The notes under the pieces: generated by a model
The model's database searches: none
The model's input: only the letters and a program-made list of their open reading frames with translations
What the model was told of the DNA's origin: nothing
Made by a program: the position numbers and the translations under genes
Source: M0108 sp044228695
GTDB taxonomy: Bacteria; Pseudomonadota; Gammaproteobacteria; Chromatiales; Chromatiaceae
Direction of reading: 5' to 3'
NCBI GenBank assembly: GCA_044228695.1
Contig: JBGAUK010000026.1
Coordinates: forward strand, 1 to 36,648
DNA: 36,648 nucleotides
In this document: one piece after another, positions 9,081 through 18,053 of the stretch
Layout: every line of letters begins with the position of its first letter
Numbering within the stretch: the stretch's first letter is position 1

Positions 9081-9181
9081 GCCTGCATCTCCGGTCTCGA
9101 TTCCCCGACCCCTCTAGTTCTCCGCCCGCGCGGCGGGGGCATTCCCTTCCCGACCCCCCTGCCCTTCACGGTGAGCACGCC

Positions 9182-9919
9182 ATGAAACTTGCTTCTCCCC
9201 CCTCCGCCTCCTTCTGCCCCGCCCGGCTGGACCTGCTGCAAAGCGCCTCAGGCCTGGTCCTGGCCCTCTTCATGTGGCTGCACATGGTCTTCGTCTCCTC
9301 CATCCTCCTGGGCAAGGATGCCTTCTGGACGGTGGCCCGCTTTTTCGAGGGCTACTTCCTCTTCGGTCGGAGCTTTCCCTTCCTGGTGACCCTCTTCACC
9401 ACCGCCATCCTGGCGCTCTTCGTCCTGCACGCCGTCCTGGCCCTGCGCAAGTTTCCCGCCGACTGGCGCCAATACCGAACCTTCTGGCACCATGCCGGCC
9501 GCTTTCCCCATGGCGATACCCGCCTTTGGCTGGTCCAGGTGCTCACCGGCTTTGCACTCTTCTTCCTGGCCCCGGTCCATCTCTACCAGATGATGGCCCA
9601 CCCGGACCTCATCGGCCCCTACGCCTCCGCCGACCGGGTCTGGGGCGGGCACTTCTGGCCCCTCTATCTCCTGCTCCTCTTCGCGGTGGAGGTGCATGGG
9701 GGCGTTGGCCTCTATCGCCTGGCCTTGAAGTGGGGCTGGTTCGAGGGCAAGGACCCGGCGCTCACCCGCCGGCGGCTGCGGCGGGCCAAGTGGGCCCTGA
9801 CGACCTTCCTCATCAGCCTGGGGCTCCTGTCCCTGGCGGCCTACATGGTCATCGGCCTGGATCACGCCCCCCGGGCGGGCGAACGCTACACGCCGACCTG
9901 GGCGGAGGCAGCACAATGA
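9182..9919 (+). CDS. frdC: Fumarate reductase dihaem cytochrome b subunit
   Basis: This 245-residue integral membrane protein anchors the quinol:fumarate reductase and carries two haems b. It follows the Wolinella-type FrdC very closely along its length: LLQSASGL, FMWLHMVFVS, VLHAVLALRKFP, HGDTRLWLVQ, APVHLYQMM, WPLYLLLLFAVEVHGGVGLYRL and KWGWFEG. The four axial histidines of Wolinella (H44, H93, H143, H182) correspond to H34, H83, H133 and H172, and the two key glutamates (E66, E180) to E56 and E170. Five membrane helices are visible. The ATG at 9182 was chosen because the frame is open far upstream without homology. Its stop overlaps frdA as ATGA. Confidence 0.95.
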   Translation: MKLASPPSASFCPARLDLLQSASGLVLALFMWLHMVFVSSILLGKDAFWTVARFFEGYFLFGRSFPFLVTLFTTAILALFVLHAVLALRKFPADWRQYRTFWHHAGRFPHGDTRLWLVQVLTGFALFFLAPVHLYQMMAHPDLIGPYASADRVWGGHFWPLYLLLLFAVEVHGGVGLYRLALKWGWFEGKDPALTRRRLRRAKWALTTFLISLGLLSLAAYMVIGLDHAPRAGERYTPTWAEAAQ

Positions 9920-11985
9920 AAATTGTCTATACGGATGTCTTGGTCATCGGCGGCGGTCTGGCCGGGCTGCGGACGGCGGTGGGGGTCAAGCGACGGGGCC
10001 TGGATACCCTGATTCTGTCCCTGGTGCCGCCCAAGCGCTCCCATTCCGTGGCGGCCCAGGGTGGCATGCAGGCGAGCCTCGCGAATGCCCTCAAGGGCGC
10101 CGGCGACAACGAGGAGATCCACTTCCAGGACACGGTGCGCGGCAGCGACTGGGGCTGCGATCAGCAGGTAGCGCGCCTCTTCACCCACATGGCCCCCAAG
10201 GCGGTGCGCGAGTTGGCGGCCTGGGGCGTGCCCTGGAGCCGGGAACAGGAGGGGGAGCGCCAGGTCATCATCAACGGCGAGGCGGTCAGCCTGCGGACCC
10301 CCGCCGCGGTTCATGGCCTGATTGCCGCCCGGGACTTCGGCGGCACCAAGAAGTGGCGCACCTGCTACACCTCCGACGGCACCGGTCACGCCATGCTCTA
10401 CGCGGTGTCGGATCAGGCCATCGCCGCCGCCATCCCGGTACACGAACGCCAGGAGGCCATGGCCCTCATCCACGACGGCGCCCGCTGCCTGGGCGCCGTG
10501 GTCCGGGACCTGATCACGGGCGAGCTGCGCGCCTATCTGGCGCGAGCCACGGTCATGGCCACCGGCGGTTTCGGGCGCATCTGGGGCGTCTCCACCAACG
10601 CCATCATTAACGAGGGCATGGGCCAGGCCCTGGCCCTGGAGACGGGGGTGGCGCGGCTGGCCAACCTGGAGGCGGTGCAATTCCACCCCACGGCCATCGT
10701 CCCGGCGGGCATCCTGGTGACCGAGGGCTGCCGCGGCGACGGCGGTCTGCTAAGGGATGTGGATGGCCACCGCTTCATGCCGGACTACGAGCCCGAGAAG
10801 AAGGAACTGGCCTCCCGGGACGTGGTGTCCCGGCGCATGGCCGAGCATATGCGCAAAGGCAAGGGGATCAAGGGGGCCTTCGGCGATTTCCTCTGGCTGG
10901 ACATCACGGTGCTCGGCCGCGCCCACATCGAGAAGAACCTGCGCGAGGTCAAGGACATCTGCAAGTACTTCCTGGGCATAGATCCGACGGTGGACTTCAT
11001 CCCGGTGCGGCCGACCCAGCATTATTCCATGGGCGGCATCCGCACCGATCATCAGGGCCAGAGCCCCTGGCTGCGGGGCCTCTTTGCCTGCGGCGAGGTG
11101 GCCTGCTGGGACCTGCACGGCTTCAACCGCCTGGGCGGCAACTCGGTGGCGGAGACGGTGGTGGCGGGGATGCTGGTGGGCGAATACATCGCTGACTTCT
11201 GCGCCACGCCCGAGGGCCAGGTCCAGATCTCCAGCGCCCTGGTCCAGGACTTCCTTCGCCGCGAGCAGGCCGGGATCGATCGCCTGCTGGCGCGACCGGG
11301 TCGGGAGAACGCCATCGCCATTCGCCAGGCCATGGAGCGGGTCATGACGGATCAGGTGGGCCTGTTCCGCAAGGGCCCGGACCTGGAGGCGGCCGTGACG
11401 GAGTTGCAAGCCCTGTTGGTCCGGGCCGGCGACCTGGGGGTGCGCAACCCCTATCCCGGCGCCAACCCGGAGCTGGTCCTGACCTACCGGCTGCCGCGCA
11501 TGCTCAAGGTTGCACTGGGGGCGGCGATGGGCGCCCTGGCCCGTACCGAGAGCCGGGGTGCTCATTACCGGGAGGATTATCCCGGCCGCAACGACCACGA
11601 CTGGCTCAAGCGCACCCTGTTGCATTGGCCCGCGGGCGGGAACCAGCCGGAGCTGGACTACGAGGCCCTGGAGGTCGGCGGCCTGGAACTGCCGCCCGGC
11701 TTTCGCGGCTATGGCGCCCGCGACATCCTGGACCACCCGGACACGGCCCGGCGCCAGGCCGAGGTCGATGCCCTGCGGGCCAGCGCCGCGCCCGGAGAAG
11801 CCCAAGCCCTCCAGGATCGGCTCATGCCCTTCCACCATCTACTGCCCGAGCGCTATCGCGGCCCCAATGCCCGGGTTCCGACGGCCCCGGACCTCGAGAC
11901 CCAGGACGCCGCTGCCCCCGCCGCCAGAGCCACCCTCCCCGCCGCGGGGACAGCCGCCCGCCGCTCCCAGGAGCCCCAATCATGA
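9916..11985 (+). CDS. frdA: Fumarate reductase flavoprotein subunit
   Basis: This 689-residue catalytic subunit reduces fumarate to succinate (or the reverse) at covalent FAD. The Rossmann motif is VIGGGLAGLRTAVG. His43 in KRSHSVAAQGGMQAS is the FAD-linking histidine, at the same number as in Wolinella FrdA. The capping and catalytic region shows VQFHPTAIVPAGILVTEGCRGDGG, DVDGHRFMPDYEPEKKELASRDVVSR and RPTQHYSMGGIRTD. HGFNRLGGNSVAE follows. The last 40 or so residues are a low-complexity Ala/Pro/Thr tail not needed for the family fold. The start overlaps the frdC stop and the stop overlaps the frdB start, so the three are one translational unit. Confidence 0.96.
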   Translation: MKIVYTDVLVIGGGLAGLRTAVGVKRRGLDTLILSLVPPKRSHSVAAQGGMQASLANALKGAGDNEEIHFQDTVRGSDWGCDQQVARLFTHMAPKAVRELAAWGVPWSREQEGERQVIINGEAVSLRTPAAVHGLIAARDFGGTKKWRTCYTSDGTGHAMLYAVSDQAIAAAIPVHERQEAMALIHDGARCLGAVVRDLITGELRAYLARATVMATGGFGRIWGVSTNAIINEGMGQALALETGVARLANLEAVQFHPTAIVPAGILVTEGCRGDGGLLRDVDGHRFMPDYEPEKKELASRDVVSRRMAEHMRKGKGIKGAFGDFLWLDITVLGRAHIEKNLREVKDICKYFLGIDPTVDFIPVRPTQHYSMGGIRTDHQGQSPWLRGLFACGEVACWDLHGFNRLGGNSVAETVVAGMLVGEYIADFCATPEGQVQISSALVQDFLRREQAGIDRLLARPGRENAIAIRQAMERVMTDQVGLFRKGPDLEAAVTELQALLVRAGDLGVRNPYPGANPELVLTYRLPRMLKVALGAAMGALARTESRGAHYREDYPGRNDHDWLKRTLLHWPAGGNQPELDYEALEVGGLELPPGFRGYGARDILDHPDTARRQAEVDALRASAAPGEAQALQDRLMPFHHLLPERYRGPNARVPTAPDLETQDAAAPAARATLPAAGTAARRSQEPQS

Positions 11986-12725
11986 GCCGCACCCTCCGCT
12001 TCCACATCTTCCGTCACACCCCTGGCGACCCGGCCAGCGTCCCCCACCTGCAGGATTTCCGCCTGGACGAGGCCCCGGGCATGACCCTCTTCATCGCCCT
12101 CAACCATATCCGCGAGGAGCAGGACCCCAGCCTGGCCTTCGACTTCGTCTGCCGGGCCGGCGTCTGCGGCAGTTGCGCCATGGTGATCAATGGCCTGCCG
12201 GGCCTGGCCTGCCGGACCCTGACCGCCTCCCTGCCGGCGGAGATCACCCTCCTGCCCCTGCCGGTTTTCGAGCTTATCGGCGACCTCTCGGTGAATACGG
12301 GTAAGTGGATGCGCGCCCTGAGCGAGCGGCTGGAGACCTGGATCCACCTCCAGGGAGAACCGGACCTGGATGCCGTCGAGGCCCCCATGGCGCCCGAACT
12401 GGCGGAGCAAATCTACGAATTGGATCGCTGTATCGAGTGTGGCTGCTGTATCGCCGCCTGCGGCACGGCCCAGATGCGCCAGGACTTCGTCGGCGCCGCC
12501 GGCCTCAACAAGATTGCCCGCTTCCGCCTCGACCCCCGGGACCGGCGCGAGGAGGCGGATTACTACGGGGTCATCGGTGACGATCAGGGGGTCTTCGGCT
12601 GCATGAGCCTGCTCGGCTGCCACGATGTCTGCCCCAAGGGCCTGTCCCTCCAGACCCAGATCGCCTATCTGCGCCGGGCCATGGTGCGCCAGGGCCTGCG
12701 CGGCCAGCCCATCTGCCTGGATTAG
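11982..12725 (+). CDS. frdB: Fumarate reductase iron-sulfur subunit
   Basis: This 247-residue subunit wires electrons between the haems of FrdC and the FAD of FrdA. The plant-ferredoxin-like [2Fe-2S] site reads CRAGVCGSCAM with a fourth Cys in GLAC. The C-terminal domain has RCIECGCCIAACG for the [4Fe-4S] centre, and later GCMSLLGCHDVCPKGLSL for the [3Fe-4S] and remaining ligands. Length is normal. The ATG overlaps the frdA TGA. The stop is directly followed, with no spare base, by the stop of the opposing feoB, so any terminator must lie inside feoB. Confidence 0.95.
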   Translation: MSRTLRFHIFRHTPGDPASVPHLQDFRLDEAPGMTLFIALNHIREEQDPSLAFDFVCRAGVCGSCAMVINGLPGLACRTLTASLPAEITLLPLPVFELIGDLSVNTGKWMRALSERLETWIHLQGEPDLDAVEAPMAPELAEQIYELDRCIECGCCIAACGTAQMRQDFVGAAGLNKIARFRLDPRDRREEADYYGVIGDDQGVFGCMSLLGCHDVCPKGLSLQTQIAYLRRAMVRQGLRGQPICLD

Positions 12726-14783
12726 CTAAACCAGCCACCCCACCAGCTCCAGCGGCCAGCGTACCGCCAGCGCCACCACCAGGGCCACGCCAATGGAGAG
12801 GGCGACGGAGTAGTAGGCGTCCCGCGGACCCAGGAGCTTCAACATCATGGCGAAGGTGGACACACAGGGGACATAGAAGGTTAGGAAGACCAGGAAGGTG
12901 ACGATCTGGGTGGTGTCGAGCACGCTAGACAGTTCCTGGGTGCCCAGGGCCTGAAACACCATCAGCAGGGACAGCTCCTTGCGGAGGACGCCAAAGAGGA
13001 TCGGCACCCCCAGCGCCACGGGCAGACCCAGCCACCAGCTCGTGATGGGCGTCAGCGTCAGGTTGATCCAGGCATCGGCGCCATAGCGGTCCAGCAGCGC
13101 CAGCACCACGCTGCCCGCCACCAGCAGCGGCAGGACGATGGTGACGATATCGCGGCTGCGATCCCAGGTGCTGGCCAACACCTGGCGCGGGGTCGGTAGG
13201 GCGTAGGCGGGGATCTCCTGGATGATGCCCGGCGTGGTCTCGGGATAGCGGCGCTGGAGGAGCTTGCCCACCAGGCTGACGACAACGGGGATGAGCATGA
13301 AGAGGGCGAATACCCCGAGGCCACCCAGATACTTGCCGCCCACCGCCAGCAGGATGGCGGACCGCGCCGAACAGGGCAGAAAGGTGATCAGCAGCGAGGC
13401 CACGGTGCGGTCGCGCCCCCGGGTGACGGCGGCGGTAGCGGCCAGGGCCGGGACATTGCAGCCCAGCCCCATCAAAAACGGCAGGGCAACGCCGCCATGC
13501 AGCCCCAGTTGATGGAAGCCGCGATCGACGACAAAGGCGACGCGGTGCATGATGCCGGACTCCTCCAGCACCACCAGCAGCATCACCAGGGGGATCATGT
13601 AGGGGATGACGATGCCCGCCAGGCCGATGACGCCATCCAGCACGGCGCGCGCCAGGACCCCCATCAGATCGGTGGGTTGCCAGGGCTCCGCCCAGGCGAT
13701 GAGGCGCGCGACCGTGAGTCCGTCCAGAAAGGCGCTCACCTCGAACACGAAAAACAGCACCATGGCAAAGATCACCAGGGTGCCGACAAAGCCCCAGTGG
13801 GGGTGCAGAAAGAGGTCGTCCGCCCAGCGTTGCCAGAGCGGCGTCGCGTCTTCCTGGCCGGGGCGGGTCACCGCCTCGAAGAGGACGGCGGCCTGGTGAT
13901 GCCGGTCGGCGTGGATCTCCTCCGCCAGGGGGCGGGGCAAGGCCGCGTCGGCCTGGGCCCGAGCGGCGACCAAGATGGCATGGGCGTCGGGGAAATGGGC
14001 CCGCAACTCCTGAGCGAAGTAATCCTCGTTTTCCGCCAGTTGCAGCGTTAGCAAAGCCTCCGGCACGGCGAAGGCCGCCGCCACCTCGGGCTGGCGGGCG
14101 ATCTCGGCAATGGCCCCCCATTGGGCGACGATGTGCGGGCTGGGGGGATGGGCCCAGGGGATCGGCGGGGCCTTGCGGGTCTCCCGCGCTACCCGGGTCA
14201 GGGTGGTAAAGAGCTCGGCCAGGCCTATGCCCATGTGCGCCACGGTGGGCACCACGGGGCCGCCCAGTTTGGCCGCCAGGGCGCGAACATTGATGAAGCG
14301 GCGCTTGGCGCGCGCCTCGTCCATGCGGTTGAGGGCAAAGACCATGGGGCGGCCCAGGGGCATCAATTCCAGCGCGAGCTCCAAATCCCGTTCCAGGGCG
14401 GTGGCATCCATCACCATCAAGAGCATATCGGGCGCGGCAAAGATCGTACCCGGCAGATGGGCCTCGTGTTGGGCGATGGCCGGCCAGCGATCTCCCCACA
14501 AAAGATACTTCAGCGTCACCCGCTCGTCTTCGTCCGGGGCGTGAAAGCCCTCGATGGCGGGCAGGGCAACCAGGGAGATCTGATCGACCCCGACCTCGAC
14601 CAGGCATTCCTCATAGGCGGGGCCGATGCCGGCCAGGCGTTCGTGGTGGGTTCGGGTGCTGGCGGCGGCGTGGAAGATGCTGTGCTTACCGCTGCCGTTG
14701 CGGCCGACAATCGCCACGCGGGGACGGCGGGAGCCCCGCAAGGTGGGGCCGTGGAGGGGGAAGGTCGGGACAGACGGGCTCAT
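12726..14783 (-). CDS. feoB: Ferrous iron transporter B with degenerate G domain
   Basis: This 685-residue inner-membrane protein matches FeoB in its membrane half. The Gate motifs GLGCNVPALAATAAV, TFLPCSARSAILLAV, RKELSLLMVFQALG and TFYVPCVSTFAMM are clear, with about 8-10 helices. The N-terminal GTPase domain is eroded: G1 reads GRNGSGKHS (27-35) instead of GNPNxGKTT; G3 reads ALPAIEGF (73-80) instead of DLPGxYSL; NRMD (152-155) keeps the G4 form. It is shorter than classical FeoB (about 770). Neither feoA nor feoC is adjacent, but fur is 49 bases upstream on the same strand. Fe(II) uptake is inferred; GTP hydrolysis is doubtful. Confidence 0.87.
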   Translation of the reverse strand: MSPSVPTFPLHGPTLRGSRRPRVAIVGRNGSGKHSIFHAAASTRTHHERLAGIGPAYEECLVEVGVDQISLVALPAIEGFHAPDEDERVTLKYLLWGDRWPAIAQHEAHLPGTIFAAPDMLLMVMDATALERDLELALELMPLGRPMVFALNRMDEARAKRRFINVRALAAKLGGPVVPTVAHMGIGLAELFTTLTRVARETRKAPPIPWAHPPSPHIVAQWGAIAEIARQPEVAAAFAVPEALLTLQLAENEDYFAQELRAHFPDAHAILVAARAQADAALPRPLAEEIHADRHHQAAVLFEAVTRPGQEDATPLWQRWADDLFLHPHWGFVGTLVIFAMVLFFVFEVSAFLDGLTVARLIAWAEPWQPTDLMGVLARAVLDGVIGLAGIVIPYMIPLVMLLVVLEESGIMHRVAFVVDRGFHQLGLHGGVALPFLMGLGCNVPALAATAAVTRGRDRTVASLLITFLPCSARSAILLAVGGKYLGGLGVFALFMLIPVVVSLVGKLLQRRYPETTPGIIQEIPAYALPTPRQVLASTWDRSRDIVTIVLPLLVAGSVVLALLDRYGADAWINLTLTPITSWWLGLPVALGVPILFGVLRKELSLLMVFQALGTQELSSVLDTTQIVTFLVFLTFYVPCVSTFAMMLKLLGPRDAYYSVALSIGVALVVALAVRWPLELVGWLV

Positions 14784-14832
14784 GGGCGGACCCTGGGAGG
14801 TGACGATGGGGGGCGGGACGGCAAGTGGCCGT

Positions 14833-15273
14833 TCATGACGGCCTGGGTTGTCCCGCCTGGCAGTGGGGGCACAGGCCCAGGATGTTCAGGGTGTGGTCCT
14901 CCAGGGTGAAGCCATGCTCCGCCGCGATGGCCCGCTGGCGCTCCTCGATGGCCTCGTCCAGGAACTCCACCACCCGGCCACATTTGATGCACACCAGGTG
15001 ATCGTGATGGGTGCCGCGCTCAAGTTCGAAGAAGGCATGCCCACCCTCGAAGTTGTGACGGGAGACCAGGCCTGCGGCCTCGAACTGGGTGAGGACCCGA
15101 TAGACCGTGGCCAGACCGACCACCTCGCCCCGGGTCAGCAGGATGCGGTACACATCCTCGGCCCGCAGGTGGCGCGCGCCCTCACCCTCGCCGCTGGTCT
15201 CCAGGATCTCCAGTATCTTCATGCGTGGCAGGGTGACCTTCAGCCCCGCCTGCTTAATCTGACTTTCGGTCAA
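14833..15273 (-). CDS. fur: Ferric uptake regulator Fur
   Basis: This 146-residue metalloregulator represses iron-uptake genes when bound to Fe(II). The winged-helix domain covers about 1-82 (recognition region GLATVYRVLTQFEAAGLV). The dimerisation/metal domain has HHDH at 89-92, C95-x-x-C98 and a C-terminal C135-x-x-C138. The ending is typical Fur. The start is TTG at 15273, giving the expected (M)TESQIKQAGLKVTLPR; no ATG or GTG lies further upstream in frame. It reads into feoB, a logical partner. Zur or PerR are less likely given the GLKVTLPRMKIL opening. Confidence 0.9.
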   Translation of the reverse strand: MTESQIKQAGLKVTLPRMKILEILETSGEGEGARHLRAEDVYRILLTRGEVVGLATVYRVLTQFEAAGLVSRHNFEGGHAFFELERGTHHDHLVCIKCGRVVEFLDEAIEERQRAIAAEHGFTLEDHTLNILGLCPHCQAGQPRPS

Positions 15274-15379
15274 GACCTTGCCCCCCTTGGTGACGATGCG
15301 CGGATGCCCGCCCCGTGGCGCCAGGGACCCAGTGGTTCGGCGCCTTGCATCGGCGACCGCCGGAACCCTACACTCTAGT

Positions 15380-15394
15380 CGAGAAAGCTTCTCA
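15380..15394. promoter_or_regulatory. Possible Fur box upstream of fur
   Basis: On the minus strand the sequence TGAGAAGCTTTCTCG is a 7-1-7 arrangement matching the Fur consensus TGATAATNATTATCA at 9 of the 14 defined positions. It lies about 107 bases before the fur start, a sensible place for autoregulation. The match is partial and could be chance. Confidence 0.3.
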
Positions 15395-15572
15395 TTTACT
15401 TACTGGGGAAGCAAGCCGCGCACCTGGCTAACGCGGGGAGGTCAGAAGTGGGATGGGTGAGTCCGCCGGTGGCACCCGGAACACCGGCAACGCCTTAACC
15501 GCCAAGGGTCACCGTGGCATCTGGATCCCGGGCCCGCACCTTGGCCCTCAATCCTGGGCATAAGGGCCGATC

Positions 15573-15595
15573 AATAGCCTGGCCCGATGGCTATT
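15573..15595. promoter_or_regulatory. Perfect 7-bp inverted repeat upstream of katG
   Basis: AATAGCC (15573-15579) and GGCTATT (15589-15595) are perfect inverted copies with a 9-base spacer, about 230 bases before katG. ATAG/CTAT ends recall OxyR half-sites, but the spacing does not fit OxyR (4-7-4), so the binder is unknown. It could equally be an RNA hairpin. Confidence 0.3.
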
Positions 15596-15827
15596 CTCGT
15601 TGTTAACGATTGGCGAAGTTTCTTGGCCTCTGGTCCAATAATCCTATCGCCGTCATCCGCTGGCGACGGAGAACGCCTCTCATCCCCCGTTGGCGGGTGC
15701 CGGCGAGATCCTCCATGCCCCATCCTGGAGAACCCGAATGAACAAAACTGTCAAACAACCAGACCGATAGAGGGAGCGGTATGACCTCCTAACCGCACGG
15801 AAACGCTATCATCCCGAGGAGATAACC

Positions 15828-18035
15828 ATGTCCAACGAAGCCAAATGCCCATTTGCTGGAATCCACGGCGCCCGCACCAAAGTCAGTGATCAGTCCAATC
15901 AGGACTGGTGGCCCAATAAACTCAACCTCAAGATCCTGCACCAGCACTCCGCCAAGTCCAACCCCCTGGGCGAGCAGTTCAACTATGCCGAGGAATTCAA
16001 GAAGTTCGACCTGGCCGCACTGAAGCAGGACCTCTACGCCCTGATGACCGATTCCCAGGACTGGTGGCCCGCCGACTGGGGACACTACGGCGGCCTCTTC
16101 ATCCGCATGGCCTGGCACGACGCCGGCACCTACCGCATCGCGGATGGGCGCGGCGGCGCCGGCACCGGTAATCAGCGTTTCGCACCTATCAACAGTTGGC
16201 CCGATAACGCCAACCTGGACAAGGCGCGTCGGCTCCTCTGGCCCATCAAGCAGAAATACGGCAACAAGATCTCCTGGGCGGATCTCCTGATCCTGGCCGG
16301 CAACTGCGCCCTCGAGTCCATGGGCTTCAAGACCTTCGGATTTGGTGGCGGACGCGAGGATATTTGGGAACCGGAGGACGACGTCTATTGGGGCGCCGAG
16401 TCCGAATGGCTGGCCACCAGCGACAAGCCCAAGAGCCGTTACTCCGGCGATCGGGAGCTGGAAAACCCCCTGGCGGCGGTCCAGATGGGCCTCATCTATG
16501 TCAACCCCGAAGGCCCGGACGGCAACCCCGACCCGGTGGCCTCCGGTCGCGACGTCCGCGAAACCTTCGCCCGCATGGCCATGAACGACGAGGAAACCGT
16601 CGCCTTGGTGGCCGGCGGCCACACCTTTGGCAAATGCCATGGTGCCGGCGACGCGGCCCTGGTCGGCCCCGCGCCGGAGGCCGCGCCCCTCGAGGAGATG
16701 GGCCTGGGCTGGAAGAACGCCTTCGGGACCGGTAAGGGAGTGGACACCATCACCAGCGGCATCGAGGGGGCCTGGAAGCCATACCCGACCCGGTGGGACA
16801 TGGGCTACTTCGACATGCTCTTTGGCTACGAGTGGGAGCTGGTGAAGAGCCCCGCCGGCGCCTGGCAATGGCGGGCGAAGGGGGTCAAGGAGGAGCACCT
16901 GATCCCCGACGCCCATGACCCCTCGCGGAAGCACCCCCCCATGATGACGACGGCGGACCTGTCGCTGCGCTTCGACCCCATCTACGAGCCGATCGCGCGC
17001 CGCTACCACCAAGACCCGCAAGCCTTCGCCGATGCCTTCGCCCGCGCCTGGTTCAAGCTGACCCACCGCGATATGGGCCCGCGCGCCCGCTACCTGGGAC
17101 CCGAGGTACCGGCCGAGGAACTCATCTGGCAGGACCCGGTGCCGGCGGTGGACCATGCTCTGGTGGATGACCAGGATATCGCGTCCCTCAAGACCCAGGT
17201 TCTCGCCTCGGGCCTATCCATATCCCAGTTGGTGACCACGGCCTGGGCCTCGGCGGCGACCTTCCGCGGGTCGGACAAGCGCGGGGGGGCCAACGGGGCG
17301 CGTCTGCGCCTGGCGCCGCAGAAGGACTGGGAGGCGCATCAGCCGGCGGAACTGGCCCAGGTTCTGGAAAAGCTCGAGGGCATCCAGCAGGCCTTCAACG
17401 CGGCCCAAACCGGCGGCAAAAGGATTTCGCTGGCGGACCTCATCGTCCTGGCAGGCTGCACCGCGATCGAGGAGGCGGCCAGGAGCGCCGGCCAAGATGT
17501 CAAGGTGCCCTTCGCCCCCGGGCGGATGGATGCCTCGCAAGCCCAGACGGATGTGACGTCCTTTGCCGTGCTGGAACCTGCCGCGGACGGTTTCCGCAAT
17601 TACCAGCGCGCCGGCTTGACCACGCCAGCCGAGGAACTCTTGCTGGATCGCGCCCAGTTGATGACGCTGACCGCCCCGGAAATGACGGTACTGATCGGCG
17701 GCATGCGGGCCTTGGACACCAACTTTGGTGGCGCTAAAGACGGCATCCTGACCAGCCGGCCGGGGACCCTGACGAACGATTTCTTCGTCAATCTGCTGGA
17801 CATGAGGACCGAGTGGCGGCCCTCCGCCACCGAGGGCGTCTTCGAAGGACGCGATCGCGCCTCGGGCCAGGTCAAATGGACGGTCACTCGGGTCGATCTC
17901 GTGTTTGGTTCGAACGCCGAGCTCCGAGCCATTGCCGAGGTCTATGCCTGTGACGACGCTAAGGAGAAGTTTGTTCGAGACTTCGTCGCCGCCTGGGACA
18001 AGGTTATGAATCTTGATCGCTTTGGTATCGGCTGA
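15828..18035 (+). CDS. katG: Bifunctional catalase-peroxidase
   Basis: The 735-residue haem enzyme destroys hydrogen peroxide by catalase and peroxidase routes. The N-terminal active domain has the distal site R93-x-x-W96-H97 (FIRMAWHDAGTYR), the proximal His265 (VAGGHTFGKCHG), and Tyr224 (GLIYVNPEGPDG) and Met250, which with Trp96 would form the Met-Tyr-Trp crosslink required for catalase activity. The degenerate C-terminal peroxidase-like domain is complete. Length is typical. The ATG is preceded by GAGGAG about 8 bases upstream. It is monocistronic, ending before a repeat and a strong terminator. Oxidative-stress control is likely but no OxyR site is convincing. Confidence 0.97.
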   Translation: MSNEAKCPFAGIHGARTKVSDQSNQDWWPNKLNLKILHQHSAKSNPLGEQFNYAEEFKKFDLAALKQDLYALMTDSQDWWPADWGHYGGLFIRMAWHDAGTYRIADGRGGAGTGNQRFAPINSWPDNANLDKARRLLWPIKQKYGNKISWADLLILAGNCALESMGFKTFGFGGGREDIWEPEDDVYWGAESEWLATSDKPKSRYSGDRELENPLAAVQMGLIYVNPEGPDGNPDPVASGRDVRETFARMAMNDEETVALVAGGHTFGKCHGAGDAALVGPAPEAAPLEEMGLGWKNAFGTGKGVDTITSGIEGAWKPYPTRWDMGYFDMLFGYEWELVKSPAGAWQWRAKGVKEEHLIPDAHDPSRKHPPMMTTADLSLRFDPIYEPIARRYHQDPQAFADAFARAWFKLTHRDMGPRARYLGPEVPAEELIWQDPVPAVDHALVDDQDIASLKTQVLASGLSISQLVTTAWASAATFRGSDKRGGANGARLRLAPQKDWEAHQPAELAQVLEKLEGIQQAFNAAQTGGKRISLADLIVLAGCTAIEEAARSAGQDVKVPFAPGRMDASQAQTDVTSFAVLEPAADGFRNYQRAGLTTPAEELLLDRAQLMTLTAPEMTVLIGGMRALDTNFGGAKDGILTSRPGTLTNDFFVNLLDMRTEWRPSATEGVFEGRDRASGQVKWTVTRVDLVFGSNAELRAIAEVYACDDAKEKFVRDFVAAWDKVMNLDRFGIG

Positions 18036-18053
18036 GACTTAATGGAAAAGGTA

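Larger units (their letters stand above)
15274..15827. other. 554-base intergenic region between fur and katG
   Basis: No convincing gene. It should hold divergent promoters. Visible structures: a gapped dyad at 15380-15394 that could bind Fur, a 7-bp inverted repeat at 15465-15471/15482-15488 with a 10-base loop, and a perfect 7-bp inverted repeat at 15573-15579/15589-15595. Short open frames in it lack ribosome sites and resemble no family. Confidence 0.5.

Noticed and set aside
8858..9181. Longer N-terminus for FrdC
   Set aside because: The extra 108 codons overlap ycgN in another frame and are Pro/Arg-rich; family homology begins after the ATG at 9182.
15573..15595. OxyR site before katG
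   Set aside because: ATAG and CTAT ends are 13 bases apart, not the 7 of an OxyR half-site, and no second half-site is present; kept only as an unnamed dyad.
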